Below, one piece after another: positions 1 to 6,845 of a stretch of 64,000 nucleotides of DNA. Position 1 is the first letter of the stretch. Each line of letters begins with the position of its first letter. The notes beneath the pieces were generated by a model that saw nothing but the letters and a program-made list of their open reading frames with translations, was not told the DNA's origin and did no database searches. Origin of the DNA: Pseudomonas sp. 10-1B. Lineage in GTDB: Bacteria > Pseudomonadota > Gammaproteobacteria > Pseudomonadales > Pseudomonadaceae. The translations under genes were made by a program, and so were the position numbers. The stretch spans positions 62,001 to 126,000 of the forward strand of contig NZ_JYKS01000035.1 in the NCBI RefSeq assembly GCF_000935045.1. The letters run 5' to 3'.

Positions 1-227
1 TGATCGGCGCCGACTGGCTGGTCTACCAGGACCTGCCGGACCTGATCGAATCGGTCGGTGGCGGCAAGATCAAGATCGAGCATTTCGATTGCGCAGTGTT
101 CAACGGTGAATACGTCACCGGCGATATCGACGAAGCCTACCTCGACCGCATCGAACAGGCTCGTAATGACCTGGCCAAGGTCAAGAACCAGGCGGTCAGC
201 GCGATCATCGACCTCTACAACAACTGA
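1..227 (+). CDS. purF: Amidophosphoribosyltransferase, C-terminal end (partial)
   Basis: This is the last 75 codons or so of an open frame that enters from the left edge and stops with TGA at 225-227. The translated tail includes GADWLVYQDLPDLI, then FDCAVFNGEYVTGDID, and ends in IIDLYNN, which I recognise as the C-terminus of PurF. PurF commits PRPP to de novo purine synthesis by making 5-phosphoribosylamine from glutamine. The next gene, metZ, follows after 16 bases, and purF-metZ is the order I remember from Pseudomonas. Only the tail is visible, so the catalytic and PRPP-binding parts cannot be checked here. Confidence 0.9.
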   Translation, partial: IGADWLVYQDLPDLIESVGGGKIKIEHFDCAVFNGEYVTGDIDEAYLDRIEQARNDLAKVKNQAVSAIIDLYNN

Positions 228-243
228 TTTAGGGAGCGACGGC

Positions 244-1455
244 ATGACGGATCAATGGGATGCCGGGCGACTGGACAGTGACCTCGAGGGTGTCGGTTTC
301 GACACCCTGGCGGTGCGCGCCGGTCAGAACCGTACACCGGAGGCCGAGCACAGCGAAGCGCTGTTCCTGACCTCCAGCTATGTATTCCGCACGGCTGCCG
401 ATGCGGCCGCACGCTTTGCCGGTGAAACACCGGGCAACGTCTATTCGCGCTACACCAACCCGTCGGTGCGGGCCTTCGAGGAACGCCTGGCGGCCATGGA
501 GGGCGCCGAGCAGGCTGTGGGCACCTCCACCGGCATGGCGGCGATCCTCGCCGTGGTGATGTCGCTGTGCAGCGCCGGTGACCATGTGCTGGTGTCGCAG
601 AGCGTGTTCGGCTCGACCATCAGCCTGTTCGAGAAGTACTTCAAGCGCTTTGGCGTGCAGGTGGACTACGTGCCACTGGTCGACCTCGCTGGCTGGGAAA
701 AGGCCATCAAGGCCAACACCAAGCTGCTGATCGTCGAGTCGCCGTCCAACCCGCTGGCCGAGTTGGTCGATATCACCGCCCTGAGCGAAATCGCCCATGC
801 CCACGGTGCCATGCTGGTGGTGGACAACTGCTTCAGCACTCCAGCGCTGCAGCAGCCGCTGAAGCTGGGGGCCGACATCGTGTTCCACTCGGCCACCAAG
901 TTCATCGACGGCCAGGGCCGCTGCATGGGCGGCGTGGTCGCCGGCCGTGCCGAACAGATGAAGGAAGTGGTGGGCTTCCTGCGTACCGCAGGCCCGACTC
1001 TCAGCCCGTTCAACGCCTGGATCTTCACCAAGGGCCTGGAAACCCTGCGCCTGCGCATGCGTGCGCACTGCGAAAGCGCCCAGGTACTGGCTGAATGGCT
1101 GGAGCAGCAGGAGGGTGTGGAGAAGGTGCATTACGCCGGCCTGCCGAGCCATCCGCAGCACGAACTGGCCAAGCGCCAGATGAGTGGCTTTGGTGCGGTG
1201 GTCAGCTTCGAGGTCAAGGGTGGCAAAGAAGGCGCCTGGCGCTTCATCGACGCCACCCGGGTGATTTCCATCACCACCAACCTGGGTGACAGCAAGACCA
1301 CCATCGCCCACCCGGCCACCACCTCCCACGGCCGCCTGACGCCGCAGGAGCGTGAAGCTGCCGGTATTCGCGACAGCCTGATCCGCGTTGCCGTGGGCCT
1401 TGAAGACGTGGCCGACCTGCAGGCCGACCTGGCGCGCGGGCTGGCCGCATTGTGA
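244..1455 (+). CDS. metZ: O-succinylhomoserine sulfhydrylase
   Basis: A 403-residue PLP enzyme of the Cys/Met metabolism family, which makes homocysteine from O-succinylhomoserine and sulfide in methionine synthesis. The start ATG at 244 has AGGGAGCG just upstream; the frame is open further 5' but that part overlaps purF out of frame. The family signature around the Schiff-base lysine is visible as HSATKFIDGQGR, with the lysine at about residue 219, and VVDNCFSTPALQQPL lies ahead of it as expected. The length is normal for MetZ. The stop overlaps the GTG start of the downstream dehydrogenase in a GTGA arrangement, so the two are probably co-translated. The upstream neighbour is purF. Confidence 0.95.
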   Translation: MTDQWDAGRLDSDLEGVGFDTLAVRAGQNRTPEAEHSEALFLTSSYVFRTAADAAARFAGETPGNVYSRYTNPSVRAFEERLAAMEGAEQAVGTSTGMAAILAVVMSLCSAGDHVLVSQSVFGSTISLFEKYFKRFGVQVDYVPLVDLAGWEKAIKANTKLLIVESPSNPLAELVDITALSEIAHAHGAMLVVDNCFSTPALQQPLKLGADIVFHSATKFIDGQGRCMGGVVAGRAEQMKEVVGFLRTAGPTLSPFNAWIFTKGLETLRLRMRAHCESAQVLAEWLEQQEGVEKVHYAGLPSHPQHELAKRQMSGFGAVVSFEVKGGKEGAWRFIDATRVISITTNLGDSKTTIAHPATTSHGRLTPQEREAAGIRDSLIRVAVGLEDVADLQADLARGLAAL

Positions 1456-2225
1456 TCGAGATCAGCGGCGGTATGCCAGGCCATAATGGCCGGGTAGCCT
1501 TGGTGACCGGTGCCGCGCGCGGCATCGGCCTGGGCATTGCCGCCTGGCTGATCTGCGAAGGCTGGCAGGTGGTGCTCAGCGACCTTGACCGCCAGCGCGG
1601 TGCCAAGGCGGCCAAGGCCTTGGGTGACAACGCCTGGTTCATCACCATGGATGTTGCCGACGAAGCCCAGGTCAGTGCCGGGGTGTCCGAGGTGCTCGGG
1701 CAGTTTGGTCGCCTGGACGCGCTGGTGTGCAACGCGGCCATCGCCAACCCGCACAACCAGACCCTGGAAAGCCTGAGCCTGGCGCAATGGAACCGGGTGC
1801 TGGCGGTCAACCTCAATGGCCCGATGTTGCTGGCCAAGCACTGTGCGCCGTACTTGCGTGCGCACAATGGGGCGATCGTCAACCTGACCTCCACCCGGGC
1901 ACGGCAGTCCGAGCCCGACACCGAGGCCTACGCCGCGAGCAAGGGCGGCCTGGTGGCCTTGACCCATGCCCTGGCCATGAGCCTGGGCCCGGAGATCCGC
2001 GTCAATGCGGTGAGCCCTGGCTGGATCGATGCCCGTGACCCGTCGCAGCGCCGTGCCGAGCCGTTGACCGAGGCCGACCACGCCCAGCACCCGACGGGCA
2101 GGGTAGGGACCGTGGAAGATGTTGCGGCCATGGTCGCCTGGCTGCTGTCGCGCCAGGCGGCGTTCGTCACTGGCCAGGAGTTCGTGGTCGATGGCGGCAT
2201 GACCCGCAAGATGATCTACACCTGA
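1452..2225 (+). CDS. Short-chain dehydrogenase/reductase (SDR)
   Basis: A 257-residue classical SDR. The N-terminal nucleotide-binding motif reads VTGAARGIGLGIA (TGxxxGxG), the NNAG-equivalent reads CNAA, and the catalytic Ser-Tyr-Lys lie around NLTSTRA, then YAASKGG. The C-terminus FVTGQEFVVDGGMTRKM is typical of NAD(P)-dependent SDRs. The GTG at 1452 overlaps the metZ stop by four bases; an in-frame ATG at 1473 is an alternative start seven codons later. The substrate cannot be read from sequence. Position behind metZ suggests co-expression but not necessarily a methionine role. Confidence 0.85.
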   Translation: MIEISGGMPGHNGRVALVTGAARGIGLGIAAWLICEGWQVVLSDLDRQRGAKAAKALGDNAWFITMDVADEAQVSAGVSEVLGQFGRLDALVCNAAIANPHNQTLESLSLAQWNRVLAVNLNGPMLLAKHCAPYLRAHNGAIVNLTSTRARQSEPDTEAYAASKGGLVALTHALAMSLGPEIRVNAVSPGWIDARDPSQRRAEPLTEADHAQHPTGRVGTVEDVAAMVAWLLSRQAAFVTGQEFVVDGGMTRKMIYT

Positions 2226-2245
2226 GCGTAATGCTCTGCCTGTAC

Positions 2246-2340
2246 TGGCCTCTTCGCGGGCATGCCCGCTCCCACAGGTATTTCACACAGTCAGGATCTG
2301 TAGAGAACCTGTGGGAGCGGGCGTGCCCGCGAAGGGGCCA
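2246..2340. repeat. REP pair (BIME), cgcGGGC-type
   Basis: Two inverted REP units face each other: TGGCCTCTTCGCGGGCATGC and its continuation at 2246-2278, and the reverse version at 2308-2340. The core is the P. putida-type palindrome CGCGGGCNNGCCCGCTCCCACAGG. The pair fills the gap between the SDR gene and the tRNA operon promoter and could form a large hairpin at the 3' end of the SDR transcript. Confidence 0.85.
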
Positions 2341-2399
2341 GCACAGTACCGGCAGGTAAATCGCTTTTGCTCTTTCTTGAAAAAAATTCAATGGGGCTA

Positions 2400-2428
2400 T
2401 TGACTTAGCTCTGTCACCTGCGTAAATT
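2400..2428 (+). promoter_or_regulatory. Sigma-70 promoter of the tRNA-Val/Asp operon
   Basis: A TTGACT at 2400-2405 and a TAAATT at 2423-2428 are separated by exactly 17 bases. A GC-rich stretch (TCGCGGCC) follows the -10 box, like the discriminators of stringently controlled stable-RNA promoters. The start point would be near 2435, about 35 bases before mature tRNA-Val. This is inferred from sequence only. Confidence 0.7.
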
Positions 2429-2469
2429 TCGCGGCCTCAGCGAAGCAAACGCAACAAGCAACATCGCGA

Positions 2470-2545
2470 GGGTGATTAGCTCAGCCGGGAGAGCATCTGC
2501 CTTACAAGCAGAGGGTCGGCGGTTCGATCCCGTCATCACCCACCA
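2470..2545 (+). tRNA. tRNA-Val (anticodon TAC)
   Basis: A 76-nt cloverleaf: acceptor arm GGGTGAT pairs with ATCACCC, the D arm is AGCTCAGCCGGGAGAGC, the anticodon loop CTTACAA gives TAC, the T arm contains GGTTCGATCC, and ACCA is encoded at the 3' end. It is the first gene of a four-tRNA cluster. Confidence 0.95.
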
Positions 2546-2611
2546 CTTCCTGAGATGTTCCTGGCGCTTGAGGTTTTGCAAAAAGCCGAAAGCCAGAGAG
2601 GAACGCACTGC

Positions 2612-2688
2612 GCAGCGGTAGTTCAGTCGGTTAGAATACCGGCCTGTCACGCCGGGGGTCGCGGGTTCGAGTCCCGTCCGCTGCGCCA
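2612..2688 (+). tRNA. tRNA-Asp (anticodon GTC), copy 1
   Basis: A 77-nt tRNA with acceptor GCAGCGG pairing with CCGCTGC, anticodon loop CTGTCAC (GTC), T loop GGGTTCGAGTCCC, and an encoded terminal CCA. It is identical to the two copies downstream. Confidence 0.95.
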
Positions 2689-2788
2689 TTTTTCAGTAAC
2701 AGATGGGTGCCTGGCACCGGTCTGAAGCCACAAGGCAAATCGCCTTGGGCTGATCCCAGTTTCAATCGGGCGCAAGCCTGAACGATAC

Positions 2789-2865
2789 GCAGCGGTAGTT
2801 CAGTCGGTTAGAATACCGGCCTGTCACGCCGGGGGTCGCGGGTTCGAGTCCCGTCCGCTGCGCCA
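2789..2865 (+). tRNA. tRNA-Asp (anticodon GTC), copy 2
   Basis: The 77-nt sequence is identical to copy 1, including the encoded CCA. It is followed 45 bases later by a hairpin with a T-run, so transcription may end partially between copies 2 and 3. Confidence 0.95.
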
Positions 2866-2910
2866 TCTTCGTTTCGAGGTCCCTTGAACACCTTGAAGCA
2901 AACACAAGAG

Positions 2911-2936
2911 AAGCGATCATGTCATCGCTTTTTTTG
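2911..2936 (+). terminator. Intrinsic terminator between tRNA-Asp copies 2 and 3
   Basis: The stem AAGCGAT/ATCGCTT with a six-base loop is followed by a run of T residues. It has a classical Rho-independent shape. Because a third tRNA-Asp lies beyond it with no obvious new promoter, it may be leaky or mark the old end of the operon before duplication. Confidence 0.7.
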
Positions 2937-3006
2937 TGCCTGCCCTGAGGCCATCGCGCCGCAAGGGGAGACCCAGGTTTCAATCGGGCGCAAGCCTGAA
3001 TGATAC

Positions 3007-3083
3007 GCAGCGGTAGTTCAGTCGGTTAGAATACCGGCCTGTCACGCCGGGGGTCGCGGGTTCGAGTCCCGTCCGCTGCGCCA
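3007..3083 (+). tRNA. tRNA-Asp (anticodon GTC), copy 3
   Basis: The third identical 77-nt tRNA-Asp with encoded CCA. It is followed after 38 bases by a strong terminator that closes the cluster. Confidence 0.95.
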
Positions 3084-3121
3084 TCTTCGCCTCGAGGCCC
3101 CTTGAACGCCTCGAAGCCACG

Positions 3122-3148
3122 AAAAAGCGACCTTCGGGTCGCTTTTTT
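3122..3148 (+). terminator. Intrinsic terminator of the tRNA cluster
   Basis: AAAAAGCGACC-TTCG-GGTCGCTTTTTT: a perfect stem with a stable UUCG tetraloop flanked by A and T runs. It is a textbook Rho-independent terminator and, with its A-run, could work in both directions. Confidence 0.9.
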
Positions 3149-3285
3149 CGTTTGTGCGTCTTGCAACCCTGCGCGCTGGCGACCAGATTTACACGAACCT
3201 GACAGACTCTTCACCGATTGAAGGTTCCTGCGGCCGCATGCGGTGTTGCACAATAGGCACCTTCTTGACTTACCCGGAATTCGCA

Positions 3286-4116
3286 ATGACCAGATCATCC
3301 GTCTTTGGTGCGCTCGGGCTGGCCCTGGTGCTGGCGGGCGTGACCGGTTGTTCCTCGAAAAAAACCGCCATCTACGAGCACGAGAACTTCGATGACTCGG
3401 GCACCTTCTCGCGCAGTTTCCCGGTGAGCGATGCCGGCTCTTGCGAGGCCGCCCGGCGTGCCTTGCTCAGCCAGGGCTACATCATCACCAACAGCGGCGC
3501 CAACCAGGTGATGGGTAACAAGAGCTTCCAGCAGAACAGCGAGAACCACCTGCAGATCAGCTTCAACGTCACCTGCGCGCCGGATGTGAGCGACGAGCAG
3601 CGCTCGACCATGTTCGCCCATGCGCTGCAGGACCGCTACACCCTGAAAAAGTCCAACACTTCCGCCAGCCTGGGCGTGGGTGTGCTGGGATCGGTGTCGA
3701 TGCCAATCGGCTCCAGCGACGACTCGATGGTCAAGGTGGCCAGCGAGACGGTGACGGCGGCGCAGTTCTATGACCGTTATTTCGCATTGGTGGAGAGCTA
3801 TTTGCCCAAGCCCAAGCCGCAGATGGTGAGCAAGGCCAAGGTCGAGGAGCCGGCGCCCAAGGTGGAAAAGCCGGCGGTTAACCTGGGGCTGCCGGAGCAG
3901 GCCGCGGCGGCACCGGAGGCACCGGCTCCGGCTGTTGCGCCTGTGGCTGAAATTGCACCCGCACCGGCAGCCGTTGCCCCGGCCAGTGAGGCAGCAGTGG
4001 CGCCGGTGGTGGATGACAGCCAGGGGTCGCAGCCGGTAGCGCCGCCGGCGGAGGCGGCGCCGATTGAGGTACAGCAGGATGCGCAGCCAGCCGAGACCGT
4101 GCCCCCATCCCTTTGA
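3286..4116 (+). CDS. DUF2242-like lipoprotein with Ala/Pro-rich tail
   Basis: A 276-residue predicted lipoprotein. The signal peptide runs to the lipobox VTGC, with the lipidated cysteine at about residue 22 followed by SSKKT. The globular part (about 40-180) contains FDDSGTFSRSF and Cys residues at CEAARRALL and NVTCAPDVSD that could form a disulfide; I associate this with the DUF2242 family. From about residue 180 the protein is an Ala/Pro/Val/Glu-rich low-complexity tail typical of a periplasmic linker. The ATG at 3286 was chosen because the longer frame starts inside the tRNA terminator region. It is followed by a REP array. Function is unknown; the family name is from memory. Confidence 0.75.
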   Translation: MTRSSVFGALGLALVLAGVTGCSSKKTAIYEHENFDDSGTFSRSFPVSDAGSCEAARRALLSQGYIITNSGANQVMGNKSFQQNSENHLQISFNVTCAPDVSDEQRSTMFAHALQDRYTLKKSNTSASLGVGVLGSVSMPIGSSDDSMVKVASETVTAAQFYDRYFALVESYLPKPKPQMVSKAKVEEPAPKVEKPAVNLGLPEQAAAAPEAPAPAVAPVAEIAPAPAAVAPASEAAVAPVVDDSQGSQPVAPPAEAAPIEVQQDAQPAETVPPSL

Positions 4117-4123
4117 TGGGTTG

Positions 4124-4331
4124 CCTGCTCTGGCCCTATCGCCGGCAAGCCAGCTCCCACCTCGACGGCATAGGCCTCAAGCCCTGTGCAGTACCTGTGG
4201 GAGCTGGCTTGCCGGCGATGAGGCCAGTCCAGGCAATACATGACAGTTGCTCCCACAGGTTCACCACAGGCTCCGAAAACTGTGCAGTGCCTGTGGGAGC
4301 TGGCTTGCCGGCGATAGGGCCAGAGCAGGCA
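4124..4331. repeat. Triple REP array, ccGGCaagcc-type (copy A)
   Basis: Three REP units with core CGCCGGCAAGCCAGCTCCCA: forward at 4130-4160, reverse at 4194-4227 and 4290-4323, plus a partial unit TTGCTCCCACAGG near 4249-4261. The spacers, such as GCATAGGCCTCAAGC and CAATACA, recur almost unchanged in the array at 44151-44354, so the whole array of about 205 bp is a repeated unit. The core differs from the CGCGGGC-type REPs elsewhere in the window. Confidence 0.85.
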
Positions 4332-4480
4332 GCACAAATCCTGTGTTACAGACGCTCGGCGATAACTTCCTGAACACCTGCTACGTTTACCACTCATAAG
4401 CTTGTCATCATTCCTTCATCCCACCGACTTAGGGTGAAGACGACACCGATAAAGAACATGAGAAAAGAGGACGCAGGGCT

Positions 4481-4567
4481 ATGGATGAATACCAGGAAGA
4501 ACTACTCGAATTTCAGGCATACGAGCTGGACACCCCGGAGCCGGCCGACGACGCCACCGAGCTTTAA
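4481..4567 (+). CDS. Acidic 28-residue small protein
   Basis: A short frame, ATG at 4481 to TAA at 4565-4567, encoding a strongly acidic peptide that begins MDEYQEELLEFQAYELD and ends DDATEL. A purine-rich stretch (GAAAAGAGGACGCAGGG) lies directly upstream and could serve as ribosome binding site. No cysteine, signal peptide or membrane segment is present. Its stop overlaps the end of the convergent AraC gene by four bases. The codon usage and clean RBS look real, and I have a vague memory of similar mini-genes in Pseudomonas, but I cannot name it. The function is unknown. Confidence 0.5.
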   Translation: MDEYQEELLEFQAYELDTPEPADDATEL

Positions 4568-5604
4568 CCCGCCCGTCGCTGGCTGCGGCGGAACTCCCCC
4601 GGTGTAAGGCCCGTCCAGCGCTTGAATGCGCGCTGGAAGGCCTCGGCCGAAGCGAACCCCAACAGATAGGCAATCTCGCCAAAAGCCAGCTCCGTATCAC
4701 GGATGTAGGTCTCGGCCAGGTCGCGCCGTGTTTCGTTGAGCAAATCGCGAAAACGCGTGCCTTCCTCGGCCAGTTTGCGGCGCAAGGTCCAGGTCGGCAG
4801 TTGCAGCTGCAGTGCCACTTCTTCCAGGTCTGGTTCGAGGCCACCATTGAGCAGCGGGCCCAGCAGGTGAGTGATGCGCTCACCCAGGCTGCGCACCCGT
4901 GTGCGCTGGAGCATTTCTGCCTCGCACAGCTGCTGCAGGTGCTGCCACGTGCTCGGGCAATGCCTGGGGTTGGGCAACTGCAGCGTGGCGCGGCTCAGGC
5001 GCAGCTGGTTGCCGTCGGCGGCAAACTGCACGGGCGAGCTGCTCAGCGGCTGGTAGCGCGTGGCATAGGCGGGAGCGCTAAATTCGATGTCCAGGCGTTC
5101 GGCCTGCACCGGCTTGCCGGCCAGGTCGGCAAGCTGCGCCAGCCAGCCGGCGAGCAGCGAATCGACGACGAAACGGTTGTAGGCGTTGTAAGGGCTGATG
5201 GAGTAGAAACGCAGCCATGCGCCCTGGGCATCTTCCTGGAAGCTGGAATGGCCACGGTAGTTTGCCGCGTACAGCGGCTCGAAGCGCAACAGGGTGCGTG
5301 CCGCCTCGCCCAGGGTCGGCGCCTGGGCGGCGGTAACGCCCGCCAGGCCGGCATGCGCCAGGCGGCTCAGGCGCCCCATGTGCAGGCCCAGTGCGGGGTC
5401 ACCGCACAGCTCGATGGCCGCGTGGCCCAAGTGCATGTAGCGGGGGATCGACAAGCGCGCGCCGGCTTCAGCCAGGCGCGCCGCATCCAGGCCATAGCGG
5501 CGTAGCAGCGGTTCGGGGTCGTGGCCCTGTTCGCGCAGGGCCTCGGTCAGCGGTTGCACAAAACCTACCGAAAGGTCACCCAGGCGCACACGGGGGCGGG
5601 TCAT
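4564..5604 (-). CDS. AraC-family transcriptional regulator (Arabinose_bd type)
   Basis: A 346-residue regulator. The N-terminal two thirds resemble the Arabinose_bd/OruR-like domain (for example PLLRRYGLDAARL, then CGDPALGLHMGR). The C-terminal about 100 residues carry two helix-turn-helix motifs, ending with the family signature EIAYLLGFASAEAFQRAFKR followed by WTGLTPGEFRRSQR. The start codon lies four bases before the stop of the upstream nitrilase-fold gene on the same strand (stop 5609, start 5604), so the two are probably co-transcribed. Members of this subclass often control amino-acid or carnitine catabolism, but no catabolic target is adjacent and the ligand cannot be inferred. Confidence 0.85.
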   Translation of the reverse strand: MTRPRVRLGDLSVGFVQPLTEALREQGHDPEPLLRRYGLDAARLAEAGARLSIPRYMHLGHAAIELCGDPALGLHMGRLSRLAHAGLAGVTAAQAPTLGEAARTLLRFEPLYAANYRGHSSFQEDAQGAWLRFYSISPYNAYNRFVVDSLLAGWLAQLADLAGKPVQAERLDIEFSAPAYATRYQPLSSSPVQFAADGNQLRLSRATLQLPNPRHCPSTWQHLQQLCEAEMLQRTRVRSLGERITHLLGPLLNGGLEPDLEEVALQLQLPTWTLRRKLAEEGTRFRDLLNETRRDLAETYIRDTELAFGEIAYLLGFASAEAFQRAFKRWTGLTPGEFRRSQRRAG

Positions 5605-5608
5605 GGGC

Positions 5609-6727
5609 TTACAGCCACAGGTTCAGCAGGCGGGCGCCTGGGCTGGGAGTACCGGCCAGCAACTCACCCGCCTGGCGGGCAAAGCCCTGGCCGTCGCTGC
5701 CCTGTTCCCAGAACTGCCCACGCATGAACACGCTCATGCTGCTGACACCCGCCCCGGCCGCCTCGGTCAAGCGCTGCCAGGCGGCCTGTTCGCTGACTTC
5801 ACCGCGCTGCACGGGCAGCCCGGAGCTGGCATGCTGGTGGCGATTGCCACGCCATGGCGCTTCCCAGCTGCCCTTGCCGCTCAGGAACACCGGGTTGGCG
5901 ATCAGTTGTACCGCTTGTTGCGCCAGTTGCTGGTGGTTTTCCGGGTACCAGCTGTCACTGCCCACCAGCACCCCCAGGCGCCCGGCAGGGGTTTGCACTA
6001 CCTGCAACGGGTGCTGGCGGCCATCGTGGACGTAGCGGCGCATTTCGCTGTCGGGGAACTGTTGGCGCTGGGGTTGGCCCAGCGGTGAGCCATCACTGGC
6101 AAACACCACGCTGCTGTTGAACAGCGGGCCGCTGCCGGCATGCAGCACGCCCTGTTTGACGTAGGGTGCAGGCAGCACGATCGAGCCGGCCACCAGGGTG
6201 ACGCCGAACTCCTTGGCCAGGCCACCGAACAGCAACTGGTAGTCCGCGGCCATCTGCTCGGCCTTCATGCGCAGGTGCGCGTCGGCACGCCAGTCGTCGC
6301 CATCGGCGCCGAGCATGGCCAGGCCATAGCGCAGTGGGTTGCTTAGCTCCAGCCATTGCAAGGCCTCGCGGCTTTGCGTGACCTGGTACATCTCGTTCTT
6401 TTCACCGCGTGCCCACAGCCAGGTGCCAATATGCTCCGGCAGCACCACCACTGTGCGCGGGCCCACCAGCCCTTGGCTGCGCGCCTGCTCCAGGTAGGCC
6501 GCGAGCTTGCGGTGCAGGCGTTGCAGGTTCTGGTAGTCACCCGGGTACAGCAGTGGTTCGACGCCCAGCAGGTTGCCGTGCTCGCCAGGCACGCCGTGGT
6601 TGAGGGCCAGCTCGATGCGCAGGTCGGACAGGTAGTGGCCTTCCGGGCGCTGCAGGGTCCAGAAACCGTAGCCACAGAGGGCGGCAAGGATGACCAGCGC
6701 CAGGGCGCCAGCAAGCAGTTTTCGCAT
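5609..6727 (-). CDS. Membrane-anchored nitrilase-fold protein lacking catalytic Lys/Cys
   Basis: A 372-residue protein starting MRKLLAGALALVILAALCGY, a single N-terminal membrane anchor or signal, followed by a carbon-nitrogen hydrolase fold. The catalytic glutamate context is recognisable as VVLPEHIGTW (Glu at about residue 98). Where active relatives have the Lys, this protein reads GQPQRQQF, and where they have the nucleophile Cys (GVLICYE-like) it reads GVLVGSDSWYPE, with Gly at about 256. Two of the three catalytic residues therefore appear to be absent. A longer TTG-initiated frame exists to 6772 but lacks a plausible RBS. It lies just upstream of the AraC gene and downstream of the TonB receptor. 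It could be a pseudoenzyme or a diverged acyltransferase relative. Confidence 0.7.
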   Translation of the reverse strand: MRKLLAGALALVILAALCGYGFWTLQRPEGHYLSDLRIELALNHGVPGEHGNLLGVEPLLYPGDYQNLQRLHRKLAAYLEQARSQGLVGPRTVVVLPEHIGTWLWARGEKNEMYQVTQSREALQWLELSNPLRYGLAMLGADGDDWRADAHLRMKAEQMAADYQLLFGGLAKEFGVTLVAGSIVLPAPYVKQGVLHAGSGPLFNSSVVFASDGSPLGQPQRQQFPDSEMRRYVHDGRQHPLQVVQTPAGRLGVLVGSDSWYPENHQQLAQQAVQLIANPVFLSGKGSWEAPWRGNRHQHASSGLPVQRGEVSEQAAWQRLTEAAGAGVSSMSVFMRGQFWEQGSDGQGFARQAGELLAGTPSPGARLLNLWL

Positions 6728-6809
6728 TGAGCCGTGTCTATTCAGTTGGAACTGTGACAAGGGTACGAGCAAACTGGCGCCGAGCGGAAGGTCAATTGTG
6801 CTATTCGCT

Positions 6810-6841
6810 GCGACCGGGGCCGAGAAACCGGTCCCGGTCGC
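6810..6841 (-). terminator. Hairpin after the TonB receptor gene
   Basis: GCGACCGGG (6810-6818) pairs with CCCGGTCGC (6833-6841) just beyond the receptor stop. No T-run follows on the minus strand, so it is either an mRNA 3' stabiliser or a weak terminator. Confidence 0.4.
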
Positions 6842-6845
6842 CGGT

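Larger units (their letters stand above)
2754..3117 (+). repeat. Tandem duplication carrying tRNA-Asp copies 2 and 3
   Basis: Two units of about 146 bp (2754-2898 and 2972-3117) share the 5' flank CCCAG(G)TTTCAATCGGGCGC, the whole tRNA-Asp gene, and the 3' flank GCGCCATCTTCG...TCGAGGNCCCTTGAAC. Copy 1 of tRNA-Asp lacks these flanks. This suggests that copies 2 and 3 arose from each other by a local duplication that included flanking DNA, and that each kept or gained a hairpin terminator. Confidence 0.75.

Noticed and set aside
2414..2983. Minus-strand frames with GLEPATPGVTGRYSNRLNY across the tRNA genes
   Set aside because: These are antisense readings of tRNA-Val and tRNA-Asp and are well-known false protein annotations.
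2470..3083. tRNA cluster as integration site with attachment repeat
   Set aside because: No integrase and no copy of a tRNA 3' end was found at the other side of the accessory block.
4117..4400. Frames reading RRQASSH or VGAGLPA through REP arrays
   Set aside because: These are translations of REP palindromes and recur at every array; only the one inside the rhomboid gene belongs to a real protein.
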